A stretch of DNA of 64,000 bases from contig CAJTAL010000002.1 of the NCBI GenBank assembly GCA_910574285.1, forward strand, positions 62,001-126,000. Reading direction: 5' to 3'. The notes under the pieces were generated by a model. That model saw only the letters and a program-made list of their open reading frames with translations. It ran no database searches and was not told the origin of the DNA. The stretch is from Lachnospiraceae bacterium (GTDB lineage Bacteria > Bacillota > Clostridia > Lachnospirales > Lachnospiraceae). Shown piece by piece: positions 1 through 8,702 of the stretch. The position numbers and the translations under genes are program-made. Positions within the stretch are counted from its first letter, which is position 1, and every line of letters begins with the position of its first letter.

Positions 1-1
1 A

Positions 2-79
2 GACAAAGAATACTTACTGGGACGTTATGATGCTATACCGATATTTGATGAAGGGGTGTTGGAGGATATAAATGTATAA
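2..79 (+). CDS. RloA-like AAA ATPase, C-terminal end only
   Basis: The window opens inside a reading frame that ends at the TAA at 77-79. The last 25 residues include YLLGRYDAIPIFD, a tail that I associate with AAA-family ATPases (PF13304/RloA type) encoded just upstream of RloB proteins. The stop overlaps the next start by eight bases (ATG at 72), so the two genes are translationally coupled. Everything upstream is outside the window, so the ATPase motifs cannot be checked. The assignment rests on this short tail and on the RloB neighbour. Confidence 0.55.
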   Translation, partial: DKEYLLGRYDAIPIFDEGVLEDINV

Positions 80-944
80 TCGTTATAGGTTAACATCAAC
101 GGTTTATGACCGGGAAGATGAGACCCGGAAAATTATTCCGGAAAAAAGGGTATTCCTGTCTGTAGAAGGGAATGTGACAGAAAAAGAATATTTTGATGGC
201 TTATCAAAAAATAGAGTGAAAATAGGAATTAATGCAAAAGTTGATGTAGAGATTTTACGTAGGGGGAAGAAAGATAAGAATAGTGCGCCCCAGCAGGTAA
301 TAGAGCTATTAGAAGAATATATCAGGCTTAGAGAGCAAAACGAAGATGATATTTTACGAGAAGTATCAGATCAATTTAAGGAACAATTTTCACTGGATTT
401 TATAAAGCAATTCCTGGAAGATCCTGATAAATTACCAAAGAAGCAGAGAAATTTGTTTGCTACTGAATTGAAGAAAATAGGCTATGATATCAATTATCGG
501 AAATATTTAAGAAAATATAATGTTGAGCTAGATGAGTTTGCCGTATTGATCGACAGAGATATGCAGATACATTCAGAATCTAATATGCTTGAATGTATTA
601 AGTATTGCAGGGATAATGGATATAAGTGTTATATCGCGAATCCTTGTTTTGAGTTTTGGCTGCTTATGCATTTAGCTGATATAGAAGCGGAATTTGGCGA
701 TCAGTTAGATCTAATTAAAGAAAACAAGAAGGTTTCAGATCAGCATACTTTTGTAAGCAAGGAAGTATCAGATATAGCGCATCACGGAAAAAGCGGTATT
801 AATTTTGCTGGAAAATATTTGCCTTATATTGATAAAGCAGTCATTCAGGCAAAAAAATTCCCTGGTGATGAAAATGAATTGGTGGATAGCATAGGGTGTA
901 ATTTATGGAGATTGATCGAAGAACTAAAAATGTATGGAAAATAG
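72..944 (+). CDS. rloB: RloB-like protein
   Basis: The 290-residue protein has the RloB family layout: an early EGNVTEKEYF block (residues 32-41), an acidic DRD at 161-163 and NPCFEFWLLMH at 190-200. The conserved Glu and Asp positions resemble a TOPRIM-like metal site. RloB is found beside RloA ATPases in restriction-linked and abortive-infection loci; the exact activity is not established. Base composition is AT-richer than the neighbouring genes, in keeping with an accessory gene. It starts inside the stop of the preceding ATPase frame. Family call is good; an antiphage role is inference from context. Confidence 0.75.
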   Translation: MYNRYRLTSTVYDREDETRKIIPEKRVFLSVEGNVTEKEYFDGLSKNRVKIGINAKVDVEILRRGKKDKNSAPQQVIELLEEYIRLREQNEDDILREVSDQFKEQFSLDFIKQFLEDPDKLPKKQRNLFATELKKIGYDINYRKYLRKYNVELDEFAVLIDRDMQIHSESNMLECIKYCRDNGYKCYIANPCFEFWLLMHLADIEAEFGDQLDLIKENKKVSDQHTFVSKEVSDIAHHGKSGINFAGKYLPYIDKAVIQAKKFPGDENELVDSIGCNLWRLIEELKMYGK

Positions 945-965
945 GCAATAAAGGGTGAAGGCAAG

Positions 966-1910
966 ATGGAGAATTTGATTTTTAGTTTAAATGCCACTGT
1001 TCCGGTATTTTTGATTATGGTACTGGGAGCATTCTTCTACAAGGTGGGATGGATAGACGACGTATTCGCATCGAAGATGAACAAGTTTGTATTTACCGTT
1101 CCTCTGCCGGTTCTGTTATTCGGTGATCTGGCGGCGGTGGATTTTGAACAGGTATGGAATTTGAAGTTTGTAGTATTTTGTTTTGCCGTGACGGTTGTCA
1201 GTATCATGATATCGGCAGGGGTTTCATGTCTGTGGAAGGACCGTTCTGTTCGGGGAGAATTTATACAGTCATCTTATCGGAGCAGCGCTGCGATCCTGGG
1301 AATTGCATTTATCCAGAATATCTATGGTACGGCAGGTATGGCGCCGCTTATGATTATCGGGAGTGTGCCGTTATATAATATTATGGCAGTGCTGGTGCTT
1401 TCGGTCTTTAAACCGGGACAGCCGTGGATTAACCGTTCGCTGATACGCCAGACCTTTAAAGGAATATTGACGAATCCGATCATCTTGGGGATTGCGGCCG
1501 GGCTGATCTGGTCGCTTCTGCGTCTTCCGATGTCGCAGATCTTAGCGAAAACGGTATCGAGCGTCGGTGGAATCGCGACGCCGCTTGGACTGATGGCGAT
1601 GGGAGCGACTTTCGATATCAGAAAAGCGTTCGCCAGGGCAAAGCCGGCAATTACGGCCGCGTTTATTAAATTAATCGGTTTTTGCGCGCTTTTTCTGCCT
1701 GCGGCGGTGAGGATTGGTTTTCGGAATGAAGAACTGGTGGCGATTCTTGTTATGCTTGGCTCGGCTACTACGGTGACCTGCTTTGTGATGGCAAAGAATA
1801 TGGGACACGAAGGAGTCCTTTCTTCGGGCGTAGTCATGCTGACCACACTATTCAGCGCGTTTACTCTGACAGGGTGGCTGTATCTGCTGCGCAGTCTGGG
1901 GCTGATATGA
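966..1910 (+). CDS. AEC-family (auxin efflux carrier-like) membrane transporter
   Basis: This is a 314-residue integral membrane protein with about ten hydrophobic helices spread over its full length, the usual size for bacterial AEC permeases. It begins with a hydrophobic helix containing PVFLIMVLGAFFY followed by KVGWIDD, a typical AEC start, and a glycine-rich PLGLMAMGATFDI loop lies in the middle. Bacterial AEC proteins export or import small organic acids such as malate; the substrate here cannot be read from sequence. A purine-rich site precedes the ATG. It lies 21 bases after rloB but looks like ordinary chromosome in composition. Confidence 0.8.
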   Translation: MENLIFSLNATVPVFLIMVLGAFFYKVGWIDDVFASKMNKFVFTVPLPVLLFGDLAAVDFEQVWNLKFVVFCFAVTVVSIMISAGVSCLWKDRSVRGEFIQSSYRSSAAILGIAFIQNIYGTAGMAPLMIIGSVPLYNIMAVLVLSVFKPGQPWINRSLIRQTFKGILTNPIILGIAAGLIWSLLRLPMSQILAKTVSSVGGIATPLGLMAMGATFDIRKAFARAKPAITAAFIKLIGFCALFLPAAVRIGFRNEELVAILVMLGSATTVTCFVMAKNMGHEGVLSSGVVMLTTLFSAFTLTGWLYLLRSLGLI

Positions 1911-1931
1911 GGTCCCGTTTTCTCAAAATAT

Positions 1932-1960
1932 ATGACAAATGAGATATGATATGTTAAAAT
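1932..1960 (+). promoter_or_regulatory. Sigma-A-type promoter for the Sel1-repeat gene
   Basis: ATGACA (1932-1937), a 17-base spacer and TAAAAT (1955-1960) lie about 70 bases before the ATG at 2028. Both hexamers match the vegetative consensus in five of six positions. Confidence 0.5.
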
Positions 1961-2027
1961 AAGAACGTACTATACCAGAAGATATATTTTAGATCGAAAA
2001 GAACGAAAGAGTTGGAGGTGCTGATGC

Positions 2028-4064
2028 ATGAGGCAGTGGATTGAGTATGCCGTGGAGAATTACCGAAGCAAAAATTCATTCGGATTTCAGTTGGCGAAAG
2101 ATTTGAAGCCGCGTCAGATTGATATGGCTATAGATCAATATGCAAGAATCGTAAAGCCGGAGGAAGTCGTCGCGCTCTTAGACACGACGCTTGTGAAGTC
2201 CGGAAAGTCGGGATTCTTATTGACCGACCGGTATCTGTATAGCAGCAATGAGAAGGAAGAAGCTCCGGTGGAGCTGATGTATCTGAAGAGTGTTTCTGTC
2301 AGAGAAGAGAATAATAGTTATTGTGTGTTGGAATATGAAGACGGAAGGAAACGGGAACTCTATGTATCTGTCTTTCTTGATGTTGTGGATATCCTGGAGA
2401 TTATAATCAGTCAGAAGGAGTCGCGGGAGACGGAGGGAGAGAAGAAGTCTGTGAAGAGTGACCCGGAAGGGAGTGCAAAGGAGCAGACCAGAGAGGTAAG
2501 ACCGGAAGTATTGGAGTTGGAACGAAGGGTAGATACGAGTCTGGATGTAATCGGAGAGGAAAAAAAGAAGGATACGGGTCGGAATGTTGAAGGAAGAGAA
2601 CCGGCTGCAAGGAAGAGTTCCGGAACGGCAGTGGCCGAAAAGGGAGAAGAGACAGAATCAGAAACGGCTGGGAAGGAGCCAAAGACAGAACCGGAGGCGG
2701 TTTCAAAAGCGGCTGAAAGCGGGCTGAATCTAAAGGCAGAACAGAATACATCAGAGAAAGAGAATGAACCGGAGCCGGGCTCTCCGATAGCGGAGCCGGA
2801 ACAGATTATAGAGAGTCCGGAAACGGCGGAGCCGGAACAGGTCAAAGAGAATTTGGAAACGGCAGAGCCGGAACAGATCATAGAAAGTCCGGAAACGGCG
2901 GAGCCGAAACACAGCATAGAGTTGGCGGATTCAGAACTATCCGACGGTTTGCCGAAGGAGCTGTCACTGGAGATCGTTGCGTTGGATGACGTGGAAGACG
3001 AGGATTCGGAGGAATCAGACGAACCGTTTTGGGATACAGACACCCTTCGGACAGAGCTTGACGTACAGGAACCGTATGAACAGGTTCTTGAGAAAGCCGA
3101 GGCGGGAGACGAAGCCGCCATGTATAAGGCGGCAGAAATGCTCTATGTCGGATATGGGACTCTGCAGGATCGGAAAGAGGCTCTTCGTTGGTTCCGGGAA
3201 TCGGCAAAAGCGGCGTATGTCCCCGCGATGCTTAAGCTGATGCAGTTTTATAATGACGGTGAATTGGTGAAGAAGAATCTGACGCTTAGCATGAGCTGGG
3301 GGAAGAAAGCGGCGGCGACAGGAGAGCCGGAGGGACAGTATGCTCTGGCGAAGGCTTATATCTATGGAGAACCGGAGATACAGGATACGGATAAAGGTCT
3401 TAAGCTTCTGGTAGATATGGTTCAGCAAGGAGATGCGGCGGCCGAGGATATGATTCAGGAAGTGCACCGGAAGATGAGAAAAGCAAAGGAAAGCTTTGAC
3501 CAGGGAATCAGGAATCCCAGCACGGCTTCCGGTTATTATGAGATGGGTATGTACTGTAAAGAGGGGGACGGATATCATAGATATCTGAAGGAGGCGGCCG
3601 AGTATTTCCGAAAAGCAGCGGAGAAGGAGCATATTCAGGCACAGTATCAGCTTGCCCTTGCATACTATACCGGGGCAGGCGTGAAAAAAGATGAGGCGGA
3701 AAGTATCCGCTGGCTTGAGAAAGCGGCGGCTAAGAGTCATAAAGAGGCGGGAGAATTGCTCGCAGAGCTTCGGGAGAAGCAGAGGATCAAGCAGGAAAAG
3801 ACCGAATTCAAGAATCATCTCCGGCAGGCGGAAAAGGGAGACGCTTATGCGCAGTCCAAGGTTGCCGGGATGTATCTTCGGGGAACCGGAGTTAAGAAAG
3901 ATATTAAGAAAGGGATAGAGTGGTACGAGAAAGCAAGCGAGACGGACGAAGGCTATGCGGCCCGTCAGCTCGCGAAGCTTTACGCCGAAGGAGATATTAT
4001 CCCCGCCGATCCGGAGAGGGCAGCTTACTGGAGGATGGTAGGAGGTATCCTGGATGATCTGTAA
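2028..4064 (+). CDS. Sel1-repeat (TPR-like) protein with acidic repeat linker
   Basis: The 678-residue protein has three parts. Residues 1 to about 125 form a globular domain with no recognised motif. Residues 125-330 are a charged Glu/Pro/Ser-rich linker that includes three full 12-residue repeats of the type AEPEQIIESPET. From about 345 on there are several Sel1 units of the pattern YxLAxxYxxGxGVxKDxxxAxxWxxKAA, for example around residues 545-575 and 625-650. Sel1 repeats form alpha solenoids that bind proteins. There is no signal peptide, so it is probably cytoplasmic. A GGAGGTG ribosome-binding site precedes the ATG. The specific partner is unknown. Confidence 0.8.
   Translation: MRQWIEYAVENYRSKNSFGFQLAKDLKPRQIDMAIDQYARIVKPEEVVALLDTTLVKSGKSGFLLTDRYLYSSNEKEEAPVELMYLKSVSVREENNSYCVLEYEDGRKRELYVSVFLDVVDILEIIISQKESRETEGEKKSVKSDPEGSAKEQTREVRPEVLELERRVDTSLDVIGEEKKKDTGRNVEGREPAARKSSGTAVAEKGEETESETAGKEPKTEPEAVSKAAESGLNLKAEQNTSEKENEPEPGSPIAEPEQIIESPETAEPEQVKENLETAEPEQIIESPETAEPKHSIELADSELSDGLPKELSLEIVALDDVEDEDSEESDEPFWDTDTLRTELDVQEPYEQVLEKAEAGDEAAMYKAAEMLYVGYGTLQDRKEALRWFRESAKAAYVPAMLKLMQFYNDGELVKKNLTLSMSWGKKAAATGEPEGQYALAKAYIYGEPEIQDTDKGLKLLVDMVQQGDAAAEDMIQEVHRKMRKAKESFDQGIRNPSTASGYYEMGMYCKEGDGYHRYLKEAAEYFRKAAEKEHIQAQYQLALAYYTGAGVKKDEAESIRWLEKAAAKSHKEAGELLAELREKQRIKQEKTEFKNHLRQAEKGDAYAQSKVAGMYLRGTGVKKDIKKGIEWYEKASETDEGYAARQLAKLYAEGDIIPADPERAAYWRMVGGILDDL
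2790..2912 (+). repeat. 36-bp tandem repeat inside the Sel1-protein gene
   Basis: Three in-frame 36-bp units (2790-2825, 2826-2861, 2862-2897) and a partial fourth each encode about AEPEQ-x5-ET. The copies differ at only a few bases, mostly in the second unit. Because the unit is a multiple of three, copy-number change would keep the frame. Confidence 0.85.
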
Positions 4065-4164
4065 GATAGCTGATTATGTAGATACCATGCTATGAATCAG
4101 GCAGCAGATATAACTGATAAACGGAGACCTGACTTCCAGACAGAACGGTTAAATAATAAGTAAA

Positions 4165-4217
4165 CAGGAAAAGACTGTATTCTATAACGAGTAGAGGAAA
4201 GTCTTTTCCTGTTTTTT
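4165..4217 (+). terminator. Rho-independent terminator after the Sel1-repeat gene
   Basis: CAGGAAAAGACT (4165-4176) pairs with AGTCTTTTCCTG (4200-4211), followed by TTTTTTG. Confidence 0.85.
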
Positions 4218-4296
4218 GTTTTCCAAAAAGAAAAATCAGCTTTTTAATAACTACAATTTGTACAGTAATTTTCAAGTGTCGAAGAAAATCTTTTTA

Positions 4297-4326
4297 TTGA
4301 CAAAACCATAGGGGGGGGGGTAAACT
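4297..4326 (+). promoter_or_regulatory. Promoter with a G10 homopolymer in the -35/-10 spacer
   Basis: A perfect TTGACA (4297-4302) is separated by 18 bases from TAAACT (4321-4326). The last ten spacer bases (4311-4320) are all G. The ATG of the transglutaminase-like gene is 31 bases after the -10. Gain or loss of one G would give a 19- or 17-base spacer, so the tract could tune or switch transcription by slipped-strand mispairing. The six genes downstream (to 11382) have gaps of 8-27 bases and no visible internal terminator, so this promoter probably serves them all. Confidence 0.65.
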
Positions 4327-4356
4327 GGAAAGGGTTTATAAAAAAGGTATGAGAGC

Positions 4357-6153
4357 ATGAGTGCGTATAGAAAAAAAGGAAAGTACTACAGCAAGTATTA
4401 CAACAGTACAGATTATTATTCCAATACAGCTTACCAGGAATCTGGCAGCGATAATTACACAGAATCTGGTACAGACGCTCCTGACGGATATCAGGATTAT
4501 GCAGCCGGATATCAAGGATATACCGATGGATATCAGGGATATACGGACGTTAACCAGGAGGATATCGGCGGATATCAGGGATATACGGGCGTGAACCAGG
4601 AAAATGCCGGCGGGTATCAAGGATATACATCCGGCGTTGGCAATGAATCGGCAGGTTATCAGGGATATTACGGCCGCACGGAGGTTAATGACGGCATCCG
4701 GCAGCCGGGACAGACATATCCGTATCTTCGCTATCCGTATCGCCGGCAGTACCAGCCTTATCAGTCCCGGGAGGACAGGGAGAAAGCTGAGGAAACACAG
4801 GATAACAGTACGCAGAATGATCTGCAGACAGAATCTGATAAGCCAGAAGACATCAGGCGCCGGCGCTCCGGCCAGCACAGGAGGATGCGCGAAGAGAAGC
4901 TCCGTAAAAGGAGACGGCGTCTCTTAATTGCGCTTGCAGTCCGGGCGGCGTGTATGCTGGGCGCTTTGATTGCCGTCATACTATTGTTCCGTCTTATATT
5001 TTTTTCTAATCCTGTCAAACGGAAAGTTATCCTGGAAGCCGGGACTGAACTGGATGTGAAGGATTTCATGAAGAAAGATAAGGTAAAAGGAAAGTTTGTC
5101 ACGGAAGCATCTGATATCAGCCTTGACCATGTGGGGGAGCAGAAGGTACAGATAGAGGCCAAAGGGAAAGTGCGCGAGTCGCGGTTAATTGTCAAAGATA
5201 CCAAAGCGCCGAAAGCTGAAGCTGCCGGCTCCGTAATTATCGACGTGGACGGAAAATTAAAAGCCAAAGAGCTGGTTAAAAATATCAAAGATGCCACCGA
5301 TGTCAAATGTTCATACAAAAAAAAGCCGGATTTGTCGAAGAAGGGGAAGACGTCCGCCGTCGTACTCCTGACAGATGAGGGCGGGAATACGTCGGAAGTG
5401 GAATCAAATATTAAAGTCATCGTAGATAAAGAAGCCCCGGTCATCGACGGAGTCGCTCCGTTGACCGGTTTCATTGATGAACCCATTTCCTATAAATCCA
5501 GTATCACGGTGTCAGATAACTGTGTACGGGATATAGATGTAAAAGTAGATAACAGTAAAGTAGACACGAAGACAGAAGGAACTTATGACGTAACCTATAC
5601 TGCAGTCGACAGAGCCGGAAATAAGGCGGAGGAAACGACTACAATTACGATAAAAGAAAAACCAGAGAATTATATTACTCCGGAAGAAGTGCAGGAAGAG
5701 GCTGACGAAATCTTAAAAAAGATCATTAAGAAAGGTATGACGAAGAAAGAAAAGGCAAAGGCAATTTATAACTGGATAAGGAAGAATGTGGGATATATCA
5801 GCAAGTCGAACAAGGATAGCTGGACCAACGGCGCGCATCAAGGATTCACGCAGCGGGCAGGCGACTGCTTTGTATTCTTCTCCACGGCGAAGGCGCTGCT
5901 GACCCAGGCGGGCATCCCGAACCTGGATGTCGTGAAGAGCGATACCAGCCATTCCAGCCATTACTGGAGCCTGATCGACTGCGGCGACGGGTGGTATCAC
6001 TTTGATACGACGCCGCGGCAGGGAACCGGCGACGACTTCTTCATGAAGACGGACGCGGAGATACTGGCATATTCCCAGAAGCACAGGAACAGCCACATCT
6101 TTGACCAGAGCCTGTACCCCGCCACGCCGGAGGAAGACTCTACGATCAAGTAG
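4357..6153 (+). CDS. Membrane-anchored transglutaminase-like protein with Ig-like domains
   Basis: The 598-residue protein starts with a Tyr/Gly/Gln-rich low-complexity region (about 40-110) holding repeated GYQGYT units, then a very basic stretch, one transmembrane helix (about 189-216), bacterial Ig-like segments ending in VTYTAVDRAGNKAEETTTI (about 360-430), and a C-terminal transglutaminase-like domain. The catalytic triad is readable: Cys504 in AGDCFVFF, His535 in SSHYWSL and Asp550 in FDTTPR. The basic stretch before the helix suggests that the N-terminus is inside and the enzyme domain outside. Such enzymes act as cysteine peptidases or cross-linking enzymes at the wall; which applies is unknown. 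First gene of the poly-G promoter operon. Confidence 0.85.
   Translation: MSAYRKKGKYYSKYYNSTDYYSNTAYQESGSDNYTESGTDAPDGYQDYAAGYQGYTDGYQGYTDVNQEDIGGYQGYTGVNQENAGGYQGYTSGVGNESAGYQGYYGRTEVNDGIRQPGQTYPYLRYPYRRQYQPYQSREDREKAEETQDNSTQNDLQTESDKPEDIRRRRSGQHRRMREEKLRKRRRRLLIALAVRAACMLGALIAVILLFRLIFFSNPVKRKVILEAGTELDVKDFMKKDKVKGKFVTEASDISLDHVGEQKVQIEAKGKVRESRLIVKDTKAPKAEAAGSVIIDVDGKLKAKELVKNIKDATDVKCSYKKKPDLSKKGKTSAVVLLTDEGGNTSEVESNIKVIVDKEAPVIDGVAPLTGFIDEPISYKSSITVSDNCVRDIDVKVDNSKVDTKTEGTYDVTYTAVDRAGNKAEETTTITIKEKPENYITPEEVQEEADEILKKIIKKGMTKKEKAKAIYNWIRKNVGYISKSNKDSWTNGAHQGFTQRAGDCFVFFSTAKALLTQAGIPNLDVVKSDTSHSSHYWSLIDCGDGWYHFDTTPRQGTGDDFFMKTDAEILAYSQKHRNSHIFDQSLYPATPEEDSTIK
4487..4672 (+). repeat. Degenerate GYQGYT-coding repeats
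   Basis: Six or so imperfect copies of a GGATATCAGGGATATACxG unit occur in the 5' part of the transglutaminase-like gene, at irregular spacings. They encode GYQGYT/GYQDYA motifs in the predicted cytoplasmic N-terminal region. Confidence 0.8.
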
Positions 6154-6164
6154 GAGGAATACAT

Positions 6165-6881
6165 ATGACATTAGGAGTCATAGGCGGCCTGGGTCCTATT
6201 GCTACCGCGTATTTCATGGAATTGGTCATTAAGATGACGGATGCAAAAAGGGACCAGGATCATCTGGCTATGATTATATATAATTCGCCTGAGATACCGG
6301 ACCGGACATCTTATATCCTTGGAAACAGCCGGGAGAATCCTGTCTGGGATATGATCCGGATCGGAAAGGAACTGGCCGGGCAGAAGGTTTCCTGTATCAG
6401 CATTCCCTGTATCACGGCACACTATTTTCACAAGGAATTGTCGGAGCATATTCCGGTCCCGATCATCCATGCGATACAGGAAACGGGAATAGAGATTAAG
6501 AAGCACGGCATAGAGAGTGTGGGTATTATGGCTACGGACGGTACGGTTCACAGCCGCATCTTCCAGCGTCAGTTGGAAGAGATGGGAATCCGGGCATTCG
6601 TACCAGAGAAAGAATACCAGACGATGGTGATGGATATTATCTACAAGGAAGTTAAGGCAGGAAAGCCTGTAGATATGGAGAGTTTCCGGAAAGTGTCGGA
6701 TCATTTGAGGGGGCAGGGCGCTCAGGTCATTATTCTGGGATGTACGGAATTATCTCTGATTAAGAGGGATTTCCCTGTCGGTCCGGGATATCTGGATGCT
6801 ATGGAAATCCTTGCCCAGAGGTCGATACTTAAGTGCCGGGGGCGGTTAAAAGAAGAGTACAGAGATTTGATCACTGTTTGA
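6165..6881 (+). CDS. Aspartate/glutamate racemase family protein
   Basis: This 238-residue protein belongs to the Asp/Glu/hydantoin racemase family (PF01177), which is cofactor-independent and uses two cysteines for proton transfer. It opens with LGVIGGLGPIATAYF; Cys82 lies in SIPCITAHYF and Cys193 in ILGCTELSL, the expected pair. In many relatives the first motif is CNTxH; here the residue after Cys is Ile. It follows the transglutaminase gene by 11 bases with its own GGAGG site and precedes the adenylation ligase by 19 bases. Placement suggests that it supplies a D-amino acid to the Dlt-like module; the substrate is not known. Confidence 0.85.
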   Translation: MTLGVIGGLGPIATAYFMELVIKMTDAKRDQDHLAMIIYNSPEIPDRTSYILGNSRENPVWDMIRIGKELAGQKVSCISIPCITAHYFHKELSEHIPVPIIHAIQETGIEIKKHGIESVGIMATDGTVHSRIFQRQLEEMGIRAFVPEKEYQTMVMDIIYKEVKAGKPVDMESFRKVSDHLRGQGAQVIILGCTELSLIKRDFPVGPGYLDAMEILAQRSILKCRGRLKEEYRDLITV

Positions 6882-6900
6882 AGATAAAGGAGTAAGAAGT

Positions 6901-8439
6901 ATGCAGAGAAATATCTTAGAATATCTGGAGAATACGGCTCAACGGCTTCCGGATAAGATTGCTTTCGCGAATGAGTCCATGAGTATGACATTCCGGGAAG
7001 TGCTGAGGGTCTCCCGGAATATCGGAAGCGTTCTTCTGAGAAAAGGCTATCAGAGGGAACCGGTTGTGATCTATATGGAGAAGCATCCCCACATGATCGC
7101 GGCGTTCTGGGGCGTGGTATACAGCAATTGTTTCTATGTGCCGATTGACGAGGAGATGCCGGCGTTTCGGATCGCCCTGATATTTCAGAATCTGAAGCCG
7201 CGGGCCGTCATCTGTGATGAAGTGACATGTGAGCAGGTGAAGGAGTTCCGGGATTTTGACGGAGAAGTCCTTCTCTACAGCGAGATCTCCGAAGAACCGG
7301 CTGATTCAGGCAAGCTTTCAGCCGCCCGGGACCGGTCGATCGATACGGACCCTGTCTATATCGTGTTCACTTCCGGCTCTACGGGTATTCCCAAAGGGGT
7401 CGCCGCGTGCCATCGTTCGGTCATTGATTATGTGGAGAATCTGACAGAGGTGCTGCAGATTACCGAAGATTCCGTGCTGGCAAATCAGACGCCTTTATAT
7501 TTTGACGCCTGTCTGAAAGAATTATTCTCCAGTTTAAAATGCGGGGCGACTACTTACCTGACTCCCAAATCATTATTCATGTTCCCAGTCAGGCTGGTAG
7601 AATTCCTGAATGAATATAAGATCAATACAGTCTGCTGGGTTGTGTCGGCGCTTACCATGATCTCGTCCATGAATACATTTGCCAAAGCAGTACCGAAGTA
7701 TCTGCACACGGTTGCTTTCGGAAGCGAAGTCTTCCCCATCAGGCAGTTCCGTCTGTGGAAGGCTGCTCTGCCGGACGCGCGCTTCATCAATCTGTACGGG
7801 CCTACGGAAGCAACCGGTATGAGCTGCTATTATGAGGTAAACAGGGACTTTGAAGACGGAGAAGCAATTCCCATCGGACGTCCGTTCAAAAATACGGAGA
7901 TTCTGCTTCTGGATGAGAATAATAAGATACCAGAGGTTGGATCTCCCGGAGAGATCTGTATCCGCGGGACGGCGCTGACATTGGGATATTATAATAATCC
8001 GGAGAAGACGGACGAAGTGTTCGTTCAGAATCCGCTGAACCAGAGTTACCATGAACTGATCTATCGAACCGGAGATATAGGCAGGCTGAATGAATATGGA
8101 GAACTTGTTTTCATTTCCAGAAAAGATTATCAGATCAAGCATATGGGACATCGGATCGAACTTGGAGAGATCGAAGTCCATGTGAATATGACCGAGGGCA
8201 TTCACGGTGCCTGCTGTATCTATGATAAAGAGCGGGAGAAGATTACCCTCTTCTATACGGGGGATATTGAGACAAAGGATCTGGTTGTCAGTCTTAAGAA
8301 GACACTGCCCAGATACATGATACCGAATCATGTCTTCAAGTTGGAAGAACTGCCGCTGACAGCGAATGGTAAGATCGACCGTGCGGCATTGAAACAGATA
8401 GCGCAGAAGCCCCAAAAGCCGCAAAAGACGTCAAAGTAA
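6901..8439 (+). CDS. DltA-like amino-acid adenylation ligase
   Basis: The 512-residue protein has the core motifs of the ANL adenylation family: FTSGSTGIPKG (from residue 156), YGPTEAT, YRTGD and the C-terminal NGKIDR. The size and stand-alone form match DltA, which activates D-alanine and loads it on DltC. The amino-group-binding Asp is present (FDAC, Asp202). The segment that in DltA reads FCGE is FGSE here (Phe273-Glu276), so the Cys reported to shape D-Ala selectivity is missing. With a dedicated racemase next door, I infer a substrate other than D-Ala. The carrier protein gene follows at once. Confidence 0.85.
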   Translation: MQRNILEYLENTAQRLPDKIAFANESMSMTFREVLRVSRNIGSVLLRKGYQREPVVIYMEKHPHMIAAFWGVVYSNCFYVPIDEEMPAFRIALIFQNLKPRAVICDEVTCEQVKEFRDFDGEVLLYSEISEEPADSGKLSAARDRSIDTDPVYIVFTSGSTGIPKGVAACHRSVIDYVENLTEVLQITEDSVLANQTPLYFDACLKELFSSLKCGATTYLTPKSLFMFPVRLVEFLNEYKINTVCWVVSALTMISSMNTFAKAVPKYLHTVAFGSEVFPIRQFRLWKAALPDARFINLYGPTEATGMSCYYEVNRDFEDGEAIPIGRPFKNTEILLLDENNKIPEVGSPGEICIRGTALTLGYYNNPEKTDEVFVQNPLNQSYHELIYRTGDIGRLNEYGELVFISRKDYQIKHMGHRIELGEIEVHVNMTEGIHGACCIYDKEREKITLFYTGDIETKDLVVSLKKTLPRYMIPNHVFKLEELPLTANGKIDRAALKQIAQKPQKPQKTSK

Positions 8440-8466
8440 AATAGAATACGAGAAGGAGAAGAAATT

Positions 8467-8694
8467 ATGGACGCTTTATTAGAAATCTTGACTAATCTGC
8501 ACCCGGAGGTTGATTTTGAGACATGCAGTACTCTTGTGGATGACAAGATCATTGACTCTTTTGATATCGTTACTATTATCTCGGAGATCAATGAGGAATA
8601 TGATGTGGTGATTCCGGCAGAGGAGATTGTGCCTGATAATTTTAATTCCGCACAGGCATTGTATCAATTGATCCAGCGTCTGGAAGACGAGTAG
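8467..8694 (+). CDS. DltC-like acyl/aminoacyl carrier protein
   Basis: A 75-residue acidic protein of carrier-protein length. The phosphopantetheine site is the Ser of DSFDIVTII (around residue 35), preceded by DDKII. It should receive the activated amino acid from the ligase 27 bases upstream and hand it to the MBOAT protein encoded 8 bases downstream. A GAGAAGGAG site precedes the ATG. The gene position is the same as dltC in a dltABCD-like set, although order here is A-C-B-D. Confidence 0.85.
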   Translation: MDALLEILTNLHPEVDFETCSTLVDDKIIDSFDIVTIISEINEEYDVVIPAEEIVPDNFNSAQALYQLIQRLEDE

Positions 8695-8702
8695 AGAGTA
8701 TT

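Noticed and set aside
3015-3818. Minus-strand frame of 267 codons inside the Sel1-repeat gene
   Set aside because: Shadow of a repeat-rich coding gene; no family features.
4090-4275. Minus-strand frame of 61 codons after the Sel1-repeat gene
   Set aside because: It spans the intrinsic terminator and has no ribosome site.
4336-4878. Minus-strand frame with repeated isoleucine-rich segments opposite the transglutaminase-like gene
   Set aside because: The apparent repeats are the complement of the GYQGYT-coding repeats; no start signal.
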